From: DATBFG01 sp036558645
Lineage (GTDB): Bacteria; Acidobacteriota; Terriglobia; Terriglobales; Acidobacteriaceae
Assembly: GCA_036558645.1 (NCBI GenBank)
Contig: DATBFG010000027.1
Location: forward strand, 1-50,556
DNA: 50,556 bases
Direction of reading: 5' to 3'
Shown here: in pieces, positions 8,499 through 18,435 of the stretch
Layout: each line of letters starts with the position of its first letter
Numbering within the stretch: position 1 is the stretch's first letter
Program-made: the position numbers and the translations under genes
Notes under the pieces: model-generated
The model's input: the letters and a program-made list of their open reading frames with translations, nothing else
What the model was told of the DNA's origin: nothing
Databases searched by the model: none

Positions 8499-8948
8499 AT
8501 GACCAAGTCAATCGTGCTGATGATGTGCTGCCTGGCTACTTTGTTTCTAACTTTCCCGGCTCACGCGTCCGACGAAGTTCAAGTAGCTGTTCGCGCCGTA
8601 TTACAGCAGCAGCAAGCCGCATGGAACCGGCACGACCTCGACGCCTTCATGCTTGGCTACTGGAATTCTCCTGACCTCACGTTCTTTTCGGGAACGAATC
8701 GCACGTCGGGATGGCAACCAACGCTCGACCGCTACCGCAAGAGTTATCAGAGCGAGGGGCACGAGATGGGACAACTGGAATTTTCAGATCTGGATATCCA
8801 GCCCCTCGCTAAGGACGCGGCTTTTGTTCGGGGAGCCTGGAAGCTGACTCTCTCCGACGGAAAGACACCGCACGGTATCTTTACATTGATCTTTAAAAAA
8901 TTCCCCGACGGATGGAAAATCGTGCACGACCATACCTCCGGGGAGTAA
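8499..8948 (+). CDS. Secreted NTF2-like (SnoaL/DUF4440) protein
   Basis: The protein has 149 residues with a signal peptide ending in AHA-SD. The mature part has the NTF2-like cone fold pattern of DUF4440/SnoaL proteins: an N-terminal helix (VRAVLQQQQAAWNRHDLD), an aromatic-rich strand, and a C-terminal strand ending WKIVHDHTS. Members include ketosteroid-isomerase-like enzymes and small-ligand binders; the ligand here is unknown. The gene begins 13 bp after corA, so the two may form an operon, but no functional link is evident. Confidence 0.82.
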   Translation: MTKSIVLMMCCLATLFLTFPAHASDEVQVAVRAVLQQQQAAWNRHDLDAFMLGYWNSPDLTFFSGTNRTSGWQPTLDRYRKSYQSEGHEMGQLEFSDLDIQPLAKDAAFVRGAWKLTLSDGKTPHGIFTLIFKKFPDGWKIVHDHTSGE

Positions 8949-9096
8949 GAAGGTTAGGGTAAGAAGGTTAGCAATAACCCTTCCTATATTGCTCCATTAG
9001 AATGTAACTAGTCGACTCGCTTGCATTTGGCGAACTTACTGGACTATCCTTACCGCCTCCACCCGGGCCCTTTTGTACCTACCTGAGGAGACACTC

Positions 9097-10092
9097 ATGA
9101 GGAAGCACCCTCTGCCAGCTTTTGCGCCATGCACGATTCTCGCAGCCTTGATTCTTCTGGCTTTCTGCCTGGAGTTTCCTGCTTATGCCCAGAATGGCTT
9201 CATCTCGTTCGACGTTCCCACGGCTCGCAACACCATGCCAAAGGCCGTCAGTGAGACCGGATGGATCGGCGGTAACTGGTCCGACGCCGGAGGCGTAACC
9301 CACGGCTTCTTGCGCAAGAGAAATGGGCAATACGTAACAATCGATCAGCCAGGCTCGAGCTTCACGGAAGTTCTGGATGTGAATGCCAGCGGCGCGGCAG
9401 TCGGCGAATCGCCAGGCTTTTTGCGCAACGCGCACGGAAATGTTCGGAACATCACCATTCCCGGCATCGAGTCCACGATCGCGCGATCCATCAATGATTC
9501 CGGCCAAGTGGTGGGTAGCGCAATCAGCAATCTCACAGGTCATGGTTTTCTTTGGGATTTCTCCGGCACTTCCATTTTGATCGATGTGCCTGGTGCCACC
9601 CAGGTAACAACCGCTAATGCCATCAATGCCGCTGGGGAAATCACCGGATTCTTTTCTGACGACTCGGCTACGCATGGGTACATACGTGAGCCCGACGGGA
9701 CCCTAATCATCTTTGACGCCGCTCCGGGAACCACCAGCATGACCCAGCCTATGGCTATCAATAATCTCGGCCAGGTCACAGGCGCGTTCTACGATGACCT
9801 CGGTGTCCTCGCCGGCTTCTTCCGCGATACGGATGGCACCATCAATCTTTTCAAGAGTGATGGCAGTACTGGCAACGTAGGGCTCGCCATCAACGACTCC
9901 GGCGTCATCGTCGGCTATGCCAATGTTGGTCCCGGGTCCGCTGCATTTCAACGAGACGCAGACGGAACACTTGAGTACGTCCAGATTCCGTTCTCGAATG
10001 GCGGGAGTGTGGCCACCGGTATCACCAACGGCGGACATGTGGTTGGGAACTATGTCGGAACAGACCACCGCTTGCACGGATGGGCCAATTAG
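9097..10092 (+). CDS. Secreted HAF-repeat protein
   Basis: The protein has 331 residues from the ATG at 9097, which follows GAGGAG 8 nt upstream. A signal peptide ends at AYA-QNG. The rest is a series of about seven repeats of roughly 40 residues with the pattern AINxxGxVxGxF...HGFLRxxxGT, the HAF-type extracellular repeat, likely a beta-propeller-like array. Such proteins are abundant in Acidobacteria and their role is not established. There is no anchor or catalytic motif. The gene is monocistronic, with about 150 bp of upstream sequence. Confidence 0.8.
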   Translation: MRKHPLPAFAPCTILAALILLAFCLEFPAYAQNGFISFDVPTARNTMPKAVSETGWIGGNWSDAGGVTHGFLRKRNGQYVTIDQPGSSFTEVLDVNASGAAVGESPGFLRNAHGNVRNITIPGIESTIARSINDSGQVVGSAISNLTGHGFLWDFSGTSILIDVPGATQVTTANAINAAGEITGFFSDDSATHGYIREPDGTLIIFDAAPGTTSMTQPMAINNLGQVTGAFYDDLGVLAGFFRDTDGTINLFKSDGSTGNVGLAINDSGVIVGYANVGPGSAAFQRDADGTLEYVQIPFSNGGSVATGITNGGHVVGNYVGTDHRLHGWAN

Positions 10093-10152
10093 GTCGATGC
10101 GAGTGACGTCGAGAACTTTCTGACAAGTAATCGAGGGTGCAGCAAGGGCGGA

Positions 10153-10749
10153 TTACCGTTTCACTCGAACCTGCACCCGTGTTCCTTCCGGCAGCGTCGC
10201 GTCAGATAGTTCGATCACTCCGTTACGCACGACACCTTCAAACTCCTTAAGCTGTGCGGACGACGTCTGATCGCTACGACTCGTGAAAGGCCGGCCCATT
10301 CCCTTATCCATGGCTTCGTTCGCCAGCCGGTCTGCATCTCGGTTCTTTCCCCGAAGGACATGCTGGATATTGAACCAGTTCAATTGCCGGATCAGTTGTC
10401 TGGCGCGCCCGTGAAGGTCCTTGAGCGTCGGGTTATTGACCTTGTACTCTCCGCGAATCTGCTTTACCAGAAGCTCGGAATCGCTAATCACCTTTAACGC
10501 CTTGAACTCATGGTCGGCCGCATATTCTAGCGCCGCAATCAGGCCCTGATACTCGGCAACGTTGTTGGTCTGGTGTCCGAGATACTGGCTAAGCTGAGCG
10601 ACCTTGCGTCCGCTTTCATCCTGGATCACCACACCATAGCCGGCAGGCCCGGGATTTCCTCGCGCCCCTCCATCGCTGTAGGCAATCAAATAATGATCCG
10701 GACGAGTTCCGTCCCTCGCGCCGAACAACTCACCTGAAGAAGCGTTCAT
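10153..10749 (-). CDS. rnhA: Ribonuclease HI-family protein with C-terminal beta tail
   Basis: The protein has 198 residues. Residues about 18-150 form an RNase HI domain with the acidic set Asp26 (YSDGGARGNPGP), Glu66 (NNVAEYQGL), Asp90 (VISDSELL) and Asp140 (NRDADRLA), so it should cleave the RNA strand of RNA/DNA hybrids. Bacterial RNase HI is usually about 150 residues. Here residues 169-198 add a short segment, VVRNGVIELSDATLPEGTRV, resembling small DUF104/AbrB-like modules. The first 17 residues are an additional N-terminal extension. Confidence 0.87.
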   Translation of the reverse strand: MNASSGELFGARDGTRPDHYLIAYSDGGARGNPGPAGYGVVIQDESGRKVAQLSQYLGHQTNNVAEYQGLIAALEYAADHEFKALKVISDSELLVKQIRGEYKVNNPTLKDLHGRARQLIRQLNWFNIQHVLRGKNRDADRLANEAMDKGMGRPFTSRSDQTSSAQLKEFEGVVRNGVIELSDATLPEGTRVQVRVKR

Positions 10750-10812
10750 CCCCGAAGTTTACCTCCAAGATCAGAGCACATGGGTACACAGGAAACCTGG
10801 TTGCAGCTCACG

Positions 10813-11721
10813 CTACCTCGGAGACCTCAGGATATGATCAAGCGAACTCCGCAAGTCCGGATACCAAAACGAAAATCCATTCGCGATCAGCTTGGCAGGT
10901 TCTACGCGCTGGCTAGCCAATAACAATTCGTCCCCCATTTGTCCGAATGCCAAGCGAACCGCGAACGATGGCACAGGAAATATCGCCGGACGCGAGAGTG
11001 CCGAACCTAGAACTTTTGTGAATTCCGCGTTCGTAACCGGCTTCGGTCCCGCCAAATTGATTGCTCCCTGTATGGCGTTATTCTGCAGGACGTGATGAAT
11101 AGCCCCAATATGGTCCTCGACATCGATCCAGCTCCACCACTGGCGGCCGTCGCCCATTGGACCGCCAAGCCCCAGCCGGAACGGTGTCAGCATCTTCGGT
11201 AACGCCCCGCCAGATTTCGATAGCACCAGCCCCGTTCGTATGTGCACCGTGCGAATACCAGCATCTTCGGCCGACCGAGTCGCGTGCTCCCATTCACGGC
11301 AAACCTCGGCCAGGAATCCCGTACCGGAGGCGCTGTCTTCACCTAGCAATTCGTCTCCGCGATCACCGTAGTATCCGATTGCCGATCCTGAAACGAATAC
11401 TCGAGGACGCTGCGCCGCTCGCGAAAGGGCTTCCGACAGATGCCGTGTGCCTTTGGACCGACTTTCCCTGATCTGCCGCTTCTTGCTCTCAGTCCACCGC
11501 CCGACAATCGACTCTCCGGCAAGGTGAATGACAGCATCGAAGCCTGACACCTTGGCTGGATCGAGCGGCTGCATGGGATCCCATGTCACCTGATCGTTGC
11601 CCGCGGCTCCACGTACCAGCCTTGTGACCTGATATCCAGCAGATCGAAGCGAGGGCAAGAGAGCTGATCCGATCGGCCCCGAAGCTCCGCTGACCAGCAC
11701 TCGACCCATATCCATTGCCAT
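10813..11721 (-). CDS. TIGR01777-family NAD(P)-dependent epimerase/dehydratase-like protein
   Basis: The protein has 302 residues. The N-terminus carries the Rossmann motif GASGPIG (SDR type), followed by the IHLAGESI segment and the SGSAIGYYGDRGDE motif diagnostic of the TIGR01777/YfcH family. The C-terminal domain (QRVEPAKLIANGFSFWYPDL) matches the DUF1731 tail of these proteins. No substrate has been assigned to the family. An in-frame ATG 6 bp inside (11715) is an alternative start. The upstream region is shared with the divergent rel gene. Confidence 0.86.
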   Translation of the reverse strand: MAMDMGRVLVSGASGPIGSALLPSLRSAGYQVTRLVRGAAGNDQVTWDPMQPLDPAKVSGFDAVIHLAGESIVGRWTESKKRQIRESRSKGTRHLSEALSRAAQRPRVFVSGSAIGYYGDRGDELLGEDSASGTGFLAEVCREWEHATRSAEDAGIRTVHIRTGLVLSKSGGALPKMLTPFRLGLGGPMGDGRQWWSWIDVEDHIGAIHHVLQNNAIQGAINLAGPKPVTNAEFTKVLGSALSRPAIFPVPSFAVRLAFGQMGDELLLASQRVEPAKLIANGFSFWYPDLRSSLDHILRSPR

Positions 11722-11812
11722 AAAACAAATTTAGCAGAAGGCTCGTCTGGACAGGCACTCTGGATGCCGAGTAGCAGAACTGTACCGGCCGTCGCATCTA
11801 ACTCTTCGACGC

Positions 11813-11818
11813 TATAAT
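11813..11818 (+). promoter_or_regulatory. Candidate -10 box for rel
   Basis: TATAAT, 76 nt before the rel start codon and without a recognisable -35. It is the only good -10 match in the rel/epimerase intergenic region. Confidence 0.35.
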
Positions 11819-11894
11819 CAAGGTACCGGGGAATCCTGCGCTGCTCCGTCTGCCCGGCAGTCGCCTCCCTCATGGTTTTCCGGATCAAAGGCAT

Positions 11895-14105
11895 ATGGCG
11901 ACCCTGCGTCAACAGATCGCAACCACAGCTCTCACCGTCACCAAATTTCGAGAGCTGATGAAAAAGATGCGGACGAATCGTCCTGCTGACGATCTGGGAA
12001 TCATCCGCAAGGCCTACGACTACTCCCAGAAGCATCATGCCGGGCAAACCCGCGCATCCGGGGAGCCTTACCTGGTTCATCCCCTGGGAGTGGCGCTCGT
12101 ACTCGCCGAAATGAAGATGGATCCGGTCGCCATCGCCGCGGGTCTTCTTCACGACTCGGTCGAAGATACCTCTGTCACGGTCACTGACATCCGCAAGGAA
12201 TTCGGCGAGCAGGTGGCGCATATCGTCGAGGGTGTCACCAAGATCAGTGCTATCGATTTTGCCTCACGCGAAGAGCAGCAAGCCGAAAACCTTCGCAAGA
12301 TGATGCTGGCCATGGTCGATGATATCCGCGTCGTCCTCATCAAGCTGGCCGATCGTCTCCATAACATGCGGACGCTCGAACACTTGCCCCCCGAACGCCA
12401 GCAGAAGATTGCCCGCGAGACGCTGGAAATCTATGCGCCCATCGCGCATCGCCTGGGGATGGGCAAAATTCGCGGCGAACTGGAGGATCTCGGCTTTCGC
12501 TACGTTGATCCCATCGGTTATCAGCAGGTACAAGAAGCAGTCGAGTCGCGTCGTAAAACGGGTGAGGCTTTCCTCGCTCGCGTCAGCCAGGTCATACGCG
12601 ACAAGCTAAAAGAGGCAGGCATCACCGCTACAGTGGAGAGCCGCGTCAAGCGTGTCTACAGCGTCCATAAGAAACTAGTCCGGCAGCGCATCAGCGTGGA
12701 CCAGGTTTACGACCTGTTCGCCATGCGCATCATCACCACGTCCTTGCAGGACTGCTACGCCGTACTCGGCATCATCCACAACCTGTGGCGCCCCGTTCCG
12801 GGACGCATCAAAGACTTCATCGCTATGCCGCGGCCGAATTTTTACCAGTCGCTGCACACCTCGGTGATTACGGACGAAGGCACGCCTTTCGAAGTCCAGA
12901 TTCGCACCGAAGAGATGCACAAGATGGCCGAGGAAGGCATCGCTGCGCACTGGAAGTACAAGGATGGCCCAGTCTCGGCGCAAGATGAACAGCGCCTCGC
13001 GTGGTTGCGCCAGGTGGTCGAATGGCAGCGCGATGTATCCGATCCCAATGAATTTCTTTCCACGCTGAAAATCGACCTCTATCCAGAAGAGGTCTACACG
13101 TTCACGCCGAAAGGCAAAGTCGTCGTGCTGCCACGCGATTCCACGCCAATTGATTTCGCTTATTCCATTCACACTGAAGTAGGGCACAGCTGCGTCGGCG
13201 CCAAGGTCAACGGCCGCATGGTGCCCCTGCGTCATCGCCTGCATAGTGGCGACATCGTCGAAATTCTGACCCAAACTGGACATAAGCCCAGCCGCGATTG
13301 GCTCGCCATCGTCAAGTCCTCGCGTTCGCGCAACAAGATCAAGCACTGGCTAAACGTCCATCAGCGCGAGCGCGCCATTGAAATCGGACGGAAGCTCATC
13401 GAGAAAGAAGCTCGCAAGTACCGGATTGCGCTTAAGGAAGTAAAGGACGAGGAACTTACCAAGATCGCGTCAGATTATGGCCTCGGCCGTCCGGATGACC
13501 TGATGGCTGGCATCGGCTATGGCAAGTATTCAGCGCGACAGGTGCTCGCAAAGTTGATTCCAGCCGGCAGCGAGCCGATGGGTGAAGCCGAGGGGGACAA
13601 ATCGAGCGGCATTGCCAGCGTCGTACGCCGGGTCTTCGGCAGCGACAACAACAACAACGCAATACGAGTGAAAGGCCACGGTGACTTGCTGGTTTACCGC
13701 GCGCGTTGCTGCAATCCCATTCGCGGTGAAGTCATCGTGGGTTACGTGACACGCGGCAAGGGCGTAGCCGTACACGCGCAGAATTGCCCTAATGTCATGA
13801 ACCTGCTGTACGAACCTGAGCGCCGCATTGACGTGGAGTGGGCTCGAGATGACAGCACACCCGCCTCATATCCGGTAAAACTAACGGTATTTTGCGATGA
13901 CCGTTTCGGCATGCTGAAGTCTATTACTGCCGTGATCAGCGACAGCAAGACGAACATCCGCAACATCGAAGCGCGCACCTCAAATGGCCAGGCAAATATC
14001 GACATCGTGCTCGATATCGCAGATTTGAAGCACCTCGAGAACATCTTGGGCGGCGTTCGAAAGATTGCCGGCGTGCACGACGTCCAACGCCTGCAAAAAA
14101 TCTAG
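11895..14105 (+). CDS. rel: Bifunctional (p)ppGpp synthetase/hydrolase (RelA/SpoT)
   Basis: The protein has 736 residues in the standard Rel order: HD hydrolase domain (His62, HD at 86-87 and ED at 90-91 in LLHDSVEDT, all intact), synthetase domain (PNFYQSLHT motif), TGS domain (about 396-450), a zinc-finger-like region with the RCCNPIRG motif, and a C-terminal ACT domain. The synthetase loop reads RIKD at 304-307, the basic RxKD version associated with bifunctional enzymes, not the acidic version of monofunctional RelA. It therefore should both make and degrade (p)ppGpp in response to amino-acid starvation on the ribosome. It is the only Rel gene in the window. Confidence 0.95.
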   Translation: MATLRQQIATTALTVTKFRELMKKMRTNRPADDLGIIRKAYDYSQKHHAGQTRASGEPYLVHPLGVALVLAEMKMDPVAIAAGLLHDSVEDTSVTVTDIRKEFGEQVAHIVEGVTKISAIDFASREEQQAENLRKMMLAMVDDIRVVLIKLADRLHNMRTLEHLPPERQQKIARETLEIYAPIAHRLGMGKIRGELEDLGFRYVDPIGYQQVQEAVESRRKTGEAFLARVSQVIRDKLKEAGITATVESRVKRVYSVHKKLVRQRISVDQVYDLFAMRIITTSLQDCYAVLGIIHNLWRPVPGRIKDFIAMPRPNFYQSLHTSVITDEGTPFEVQIRTEEMHKMAEEGIAAHWKYKDGPVSAQDEQRLAWLRQVVEWQRDVSDPNEFLSTLKIDLYPEEVYTFTPKGKVVVLPRDSTPIDFAYSIHTEVGHSCVGAKVNGRMVPLRHRLHSGDIVEILTQTGHKPSRDWLAIVKSSRSRNKIKHWLNVHQRERAIEIGRKLIEKEARKYRIALKEVKDEELTKIASDYGLGRPDDLMAGIGYGKYSARQVLAKLIPAGSEPMGEAEGDKSSGIASVVRRVFGSDNNNNAIRVKGHGDLLVYRARCCNPIRGEVIVGYVTRGKGVAVHAQNCPNVMNLLYEPERRIDVEWARDDSTPASYPVKLTVFCDDRFGMLKSITAVISDSKTNIRNIEARTSNGQANIDIVLDIADLKHLENILGGVRKIAGVHDVQRLQKI

Positions 14106-14149
14106 CCTTGTGTGGTGATCGCGTAGGGGTTCGCTCTCGTCGCCTAGCG

Positions 14150-15559
14150 CTACTCCTGATCCGCCAATTCCTGGACGCGGCCTAGCATTTTGTCCAGATC
14201 CTGTCGTGAGTACAAGTTCCCATCAACAATGACGGCAAAGATTTTCCGCGTATTACGAATATCTTCAAGTGGATTTTCATTCAGCAGAACCAGGTCAGCG
14301 ACATGGTTCTCCTGGACAATGCCGTACTGATCGAGGTTGACGAGAAACAGGGCAGCGTTAAATGTTGCGGCCTGTAGAGCCTGCAGATTCGTGAGGCCCC
14401 CTTTTACCAGGAGTTCCATCTCGTCGTGCAAGCTGAATCCCGGGAAAACATAAGGTGCCGGCGCATCTGTTCCGGCTAGGAATTGCACTCCAGCGCGATG
14501 CATGGATCGTACCAATTCCAGGCTGCGCGCGGCCTGGGCCTTCAGTTCCAACAGGCGCTGCGGATTTACCTGCGCTAGTAGTCCCTCCGGACGCCACTGT
14601 TGCCGCACTGCGGGAGAAACATACAACAACCGGGGATCGCGGGTTAAAGTCGGCCGGTCGATGTCAGCCGCGGCTTGTGTCCACACGAGCGCAGGCACCT
14701 GCCAGGTGGCATTATTCGATATTTGGACGAAACGATCCCACGCCTTCGCCGGATCATAGGTCTCGTATGCCTTCATTCCGACTGCCCAGTAACCGTCAAG
14801 ATCGCGATTAGCCGAGGCCTGGGATCTTTCCTCCTTCAGCTCTTCTTCCTGCGATGAACAAGCGACCAGCTCGGCGTTAAGGTGTTCCATACTGAATTCC
14901 AGTCGTGCGTGGGGAGGAACAAAGTATCCACTCGCGCTGGCTTGCCGGAATCCGGCATTAGCTCCGCTGACTGACGTGGCCAACGAGAGTCGGAGTCCAT
15001 CGATCGCTCGATGTCCTGCAAGCGCGGTGTGATCGGCATTTTCGAAGGCTGCAAGGGCAAGGGGTTCGCCGGCATCGCTGATGTTCAGAAAATGAGCTGC
15101 GTTCGCCCTCTTCGCCAGCGCCGGACCAACCACCAGGTGCGGACCGACAATGTCGCCTCGCTCAATCCTTTCCTGCCTCTCTTTCAGACTGTCCTGATCG
15201 AGACTCATATCGCGCACGCCGGTCACCCCGTTGGCGATAAACAGCGGAAAGAGCGCTTTGTCATCCCATGATTTGCCTAAGTCGCCGGTATGAACATGCA
15301 TATCCCAAAATCCCGGGATCAGGTACTTGCCTCCAGCATTCACTACCTGGATCCCGCGGGTATCGATGAGGCCGACCTTGGCAACTGCCTTGATGCGGCC
15401 ATGCCGGATGACTACGGTGCGGCCGCGCAAGATATTCCCTTCCAGCGTATCGATTACGTTGACATTGGTAATGACGAGGTCGCCGGGCGAATGCCGCGGC
15501 TTCCACTCAGCTGACAGAAAAGAGGTCAACAGCAGAACGACGACGAATGGTCCCCTCAT
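14150..15559 (-). CDS. Exported amidohydrolase
   Basis: The protein has 469 residues beginning with a short signal peptide (MRGPFVVVLLLTSFLSA). It is an amidohydrolase-superfamily member related to imidazolonepropionase/prolidase-type enzymes: an N-terminal beta-sandwich strand pair, the metal-binding DMHVHTG motif, a late GTDAP aspartate motif, and the C-terminal GIVQENHVADLVLLNENPL segment that closes the beta-sandwich. The probable reaction is metal-dependent hydrolysis of a cyclic amide or dipeptide in the periplasm; the substrate cannot be told. It converges with rel, with only 44 bp between. Confidence 0.82.
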   Translation of the reverse strand: MRGPFVVVLLLTSFLSAEWKPRHSPGDLVITNVNVIDTLEGNILRGRTVVIRHGRIKAVAKVGLIDTRGIQVVNAGGKYLIPGFWDMHVHTGDLGKSWDDKALFPLFIANGVTGVRDMSLDQDSLKERQERIERGDIVGPHLVVGPALAKRANAAHFLNISDAGEPLALAAFENADHTALAGHRAIDGLRLSLATSVSGANAGFRQASASGYFVPPHARLEFSMEHLNAELVACSSQEEELKEERSQASANRDLDGYWAVGMKAYETYDPAKAWDRFVQISNNATWQVPALVWTQAAADIDRPTLTRDPRLLYVSPAVRQQWRPEGLLAQVNPQRLLELKAQAARSLELVRSMHRAGVQFLAGTDAPAPYVFPGFSLHDEMELLVKGGLTNLQALQAATFNAALFLVNLDQYGIVQENHVADLVLLNENPLEDIRNTRKIFAVIVDGNLYSRQDLDKMLGRVQELADQE

Positions 15560-15596
15560 GCCCCAGCTCCGACGTACGAGAGAACATCACCGACCG

Positions 15597-16613
15597 CTAG
15601 CGCGCGGCGGCCGCGTCAAATAAGCGGAGGAACTGTAGCTTTTTTTCCGGAGAAAGAAAAGATGCTTCGAAAGAATTTCTTGCAATTTCCCTAAGATGCT
15701 CCTCGGTGAAGCCGAAAGCATCCTGGGCAAGGTGGTACTCACGAGAGAGCGAGGTCGCGAAGAGGCCTGGGTCGTCCGTATTGAGGGTGATCATGATCCC
15801 CTCGTCGAAATAGTTCTTCGCCGGATGGTCGGCCAGGGCGGCACAGCATCCCGTCCGCAGATTGCTGGTCAAACAAATCTCCACTGGAATCTGCCGAGTA
15901 GCAAGCTCTTCCACGAGTTCGAGATCCTGCCAGGCGCTAAGGCCATGGCCAATGCGCTCCGCCTTCAGGTTCAGCGCCCCCCATATCGAGTCGGGGCCGG
16001 TGGTCTCCCCGGCATGGGCGGTCAGTCGAAGACCCTCACGGGCTGCGTATTCATAGATTTCCCTGAACAACTCAGGAGCGGCTCGGCGCTCGTCACCCCC
16101 GATGCCGAATCCGACCACCGCCTCGCTCTTCAATCTAACTGCCAGTTCCGCAACCTTCCGGGCCGCCTCCTCACCAAAATGCCGGACGGCATCGAAGATC
16201 CATACCAGGGATATCCCGAAGTCACGTTCTCCGCGCTCGCGTCCCCGTTCTAATCCCTCGAATATGGCTTCAAAGTCCTGGTTGCGAAACAGGCATACGC
16301 CCACCGAAACATATACCTCGGCATGCAGCACATTCTCCGCCTTTAGCCTTTCCATCATTCGGTAGGTAATGAATTCGTAGTCGTTCGGCTCTTTCAGGTC
16401 TTCCGTGATGGCTTTGAACGCCATAAGAAAGCCGGTGAAGTCGTGATATCGATACAATTCCTCGACCTCAACCAGTGTCCCCTTTCGGCCGTGACGGTCC
16501 CGCAGTTCCAGCAGAGTGGCTGGATCGATCGAGCCTTCGAGATGCAAATGCAGCTCAGCCTTGGGTAAGGACTGTGCAAAGCGGCTGGCCGATGAGAGCG
16601 TGCGGGAAGTCAT
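15597..16613 (-). CDS. add: Adenosine deaminase-family enzyme
   Basis: The protein has 338 residues and starts at the ATG at 16613. The zinc-binding HxH motif is His22/His24 in AELHLHLEGS; further along are AHAGE and the LNTDDPGLF segment with the catalytic aspartates. All main ADA residues are present, so deamination of an adenosine-type substrate is expected. Some members of this subfamily act on aminodeoxyfutalosine in menaquinone synthesis, which is an alternative I cannot exclude from sequence alone. The neighbouring amidohydrolase ends upstream with only 37 bp between, so the two may be co-transcribed. Confidence 0.85.
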   Translation of the reverse strand: MTSRTLSSASRFAQSLPKAELHLHLEGSIDPATLLELRDRHGRKGTLVEVEELYRYHDFTGFLMAFKAITEDLKEPNDYEFITYRMMERLKAENVLHAEVYVSVGVCLFRNQDFEAIFEGLERGRERGERDFGISLVWIFDAVRHFGEEAARKVAELAVRLKSEAVVGFGIGGDERRAAPELFREIYEYAAREGLRLTAHAGETTGPDSIWGALNLKAERIGHGLSAWQDLELVEELATRQIPVEICLTSNLRTGCCAALADHPAKNYFDEGIMITLNTDDPGLFATSLSREYHLAQDAFGFTEEHLREIARNSFEASFLSPEKKLQFLRLFDAAAAR

Positions 16614-16785
16614 GTTCGAATCATGAGTTACGGATGAGGATCACCCGGCTACAGAATGGCGGGAAGGGGCAGAGAACGCCGGCTCCGCCAAGCTGACGAA
16701 GGAACGCTGCGTTCACGAAGGTTTCGCCCCAAGCCTTCGGTCAATCTGCAATCAAGGATCTTCGATCTGAGGTCTGCCTCTGACC

Positions 16786-18348
16786 TCAGCGATTTGCGAA
16801 CTCACTATGATGCCGGCTGTAGAAGACGTAGATGCAAAGTCCCAGGAAGAGCCAAACGATAAAACGAATCCAAGTAATGACAGTGAGGCCGGTCATTAAC
16901 CCGACGCACAAGATGACTGAAATCAATGGGAACCAGGGAACCATCGGAACGCGGAACGCCCGCGGACGGTCCGGCTGCTTCCTTCTCAGGAAAATTACGC
17001 CCAAGGAAACCAGGGCAAACGCGAACAAGGTTCCAATATTCGACAAGTCGGCGGCATCTCCGATATCCACCAACCCTGCAGGGATTCCGACCGCGAAACA
17101 GGCGATCCATGTGGACCAGTGCGGGGTCTTGAACTTGGGATGCACGGCTGAGAACAGCTTGGGCAACAAACCGTCCCGTGACATGGCATACCAGATTCGC
17201 GCCTGGCCGTACTGGAACACCAGCAACGACGAGATCATTCCCGTCAGCGCTCCCACCACGATCATCGACCGGAAAAACGGGTGCGCTCCCAGTTCCTTCA
17301 ACGCGTAAGCCACCGGGGCTTCAGCTGCCGGTCCTGAAACAAAAGTCGTGTACTTCATCATCCCTAGCAGCACTATGGCTACCCCGATGTAGAGCACGGT
17401 ACAGACCACAAGGGAAGTAATGATTCCAAAAGGCAGGTCTCGCTGTGGGTTTTTGCATTCCTCAGCAGCGGTCGATACCGAATCAAATCCTATGTAGGTG
17501 AAAAATACAATCGCACCACCCGTGATGATTCCGGCAAACCCAGAAGGCGCAAATGGAACCCAATTCGCCGGCTTCACCAGCATCCCGCCGACAACGAGAA
17601 AAGTAAGGATGGCGCCGATCTTGACCACCACCATGATGTTGTTGGCTTCGGCAGATTCTCTTACTCCTCGGACGAGCAATAACGTCAGTATGAATACGAT
17701 CAAGAATCCCGGAACATTAAAGTAAGCGCCCGTCCAATGCCCGGCAGCAAAGACAGGACTAGCCCATTTGTCCGGAAGTATCACTCCGAAGGCCGCTAAT
17801 TGGGCTTTACTGTACCCGCTGAAGCCAACCGCAACCGCTACGTTACTGACAACGTATTCCAGGATCAGGTCCCACCCGATGATCCAGGCAAAAATCTCAC
17901 CAAGCGTCGCGTACGAATATGTGTACGCGCTGCCGGCAATCGGGATCATCGACGCAAGTTCCGCATAACACAATCCGGCAAAGCTGCACGCTATGGCGAC
18001 CAGGAGAAACGAAATCGCGATCGATGGGCCCGCAGGAGGACGCCCATGCAGCAGCGCTCCCGACGTGCTGCCCGTACTCAACAGCGTGCTCACCAGGTCG
18101 AGTACCTGCGCATGCAGGATCGAGGGAGCCTCAAAGTGTTCTCCGGCCGCGGCCGTTCCGGTCAGAACAAAGATGCCTGATCCAATGATGGCACCAATGC
18201 CCAACGCGGTGAGCGACCATGGTCCGAGAGACTTCTTCAGCTCTTTGCCCGGTTCGTGGGCATCCGAGATCAGCTTGTCGATGGACTTACAACAAAGAAG
18301 CTGACTACTTGAACCAGAGGAGCTTGGTGTAGTGGCTGTTTGTCCCAA
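16786..18348 (-). CDS. APC-superfamily amino acid permease (cationic amino acid transporter type)
   Basis: The protein has 520 residues and about twelve to fourteen hydrophobic helices. The first helix has the GIGAIIGSGIFVLTG motif, the unwound substrate-binding segment of APC transporters, preceded by the cytoplasmic ELKKSLGPWSLTALG stretch typical of CAT-type members. The start used is a TTG at 18348. The frame stays open further upstream (LFRRQAPLG), resembling the N-terminus of relatives, so the true start may be earlier; no ATG or GTG is available there. It probably imports amino acids by proton symport. Confidence 0.87.
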   Translation of the reverse strand: MGQTATTPSSSGSSSQLLCCKSIDKLISDAHEPGKELKKSLGPWSLTALGIGAIIGSGIFVLTGTAAAGEHFEAPSILHAQVLDLVSTLLSTGSTSGALLHGRPPAGPSIAISFLLVAIACSFAGLCYAELASMIPIAGSAYTYSYATLGEIFAWIIGWDLILEYVVSNVAVAVGFSGYSKAQLAAFGVILPDKWASPVFAAGHWTGAYFNVPGFLIVFILTLLLVRGVRESAEANNIMVVVKIGAILTFLVVGGMLVKPANWVPFAPSGFAGIITGGAIVFFTYIGFDSVSTAAEECKNPQRDLPFGIITSLVVCTVLYIGVAIVLLGMMKYTTFVSGPAAEAPVAYALKELGAHPFFRSMIVVGALTGMISSLLVFQYGQARIWYAMSRDGLLPKLFSAVHPKFKTPHWSTWIACFAVGIPAGLVDIGDAADLSNIGTLFAFALVSLGVIFLRRKQPDRPRAFRVPMVPWFPLISVILCVGLMTGLTVITWIRFIVWLFLGLCIYVFYSRHHSEFANR

Positions 18349-18435
18349 AGGGGCTTGTCTCCTGAATAGCCTGAGCGAATGGACCTGAAACCATCCGGCC
18401 CTCTCCGCTCAAACTGACGGTCTTTGCACGGCTCT

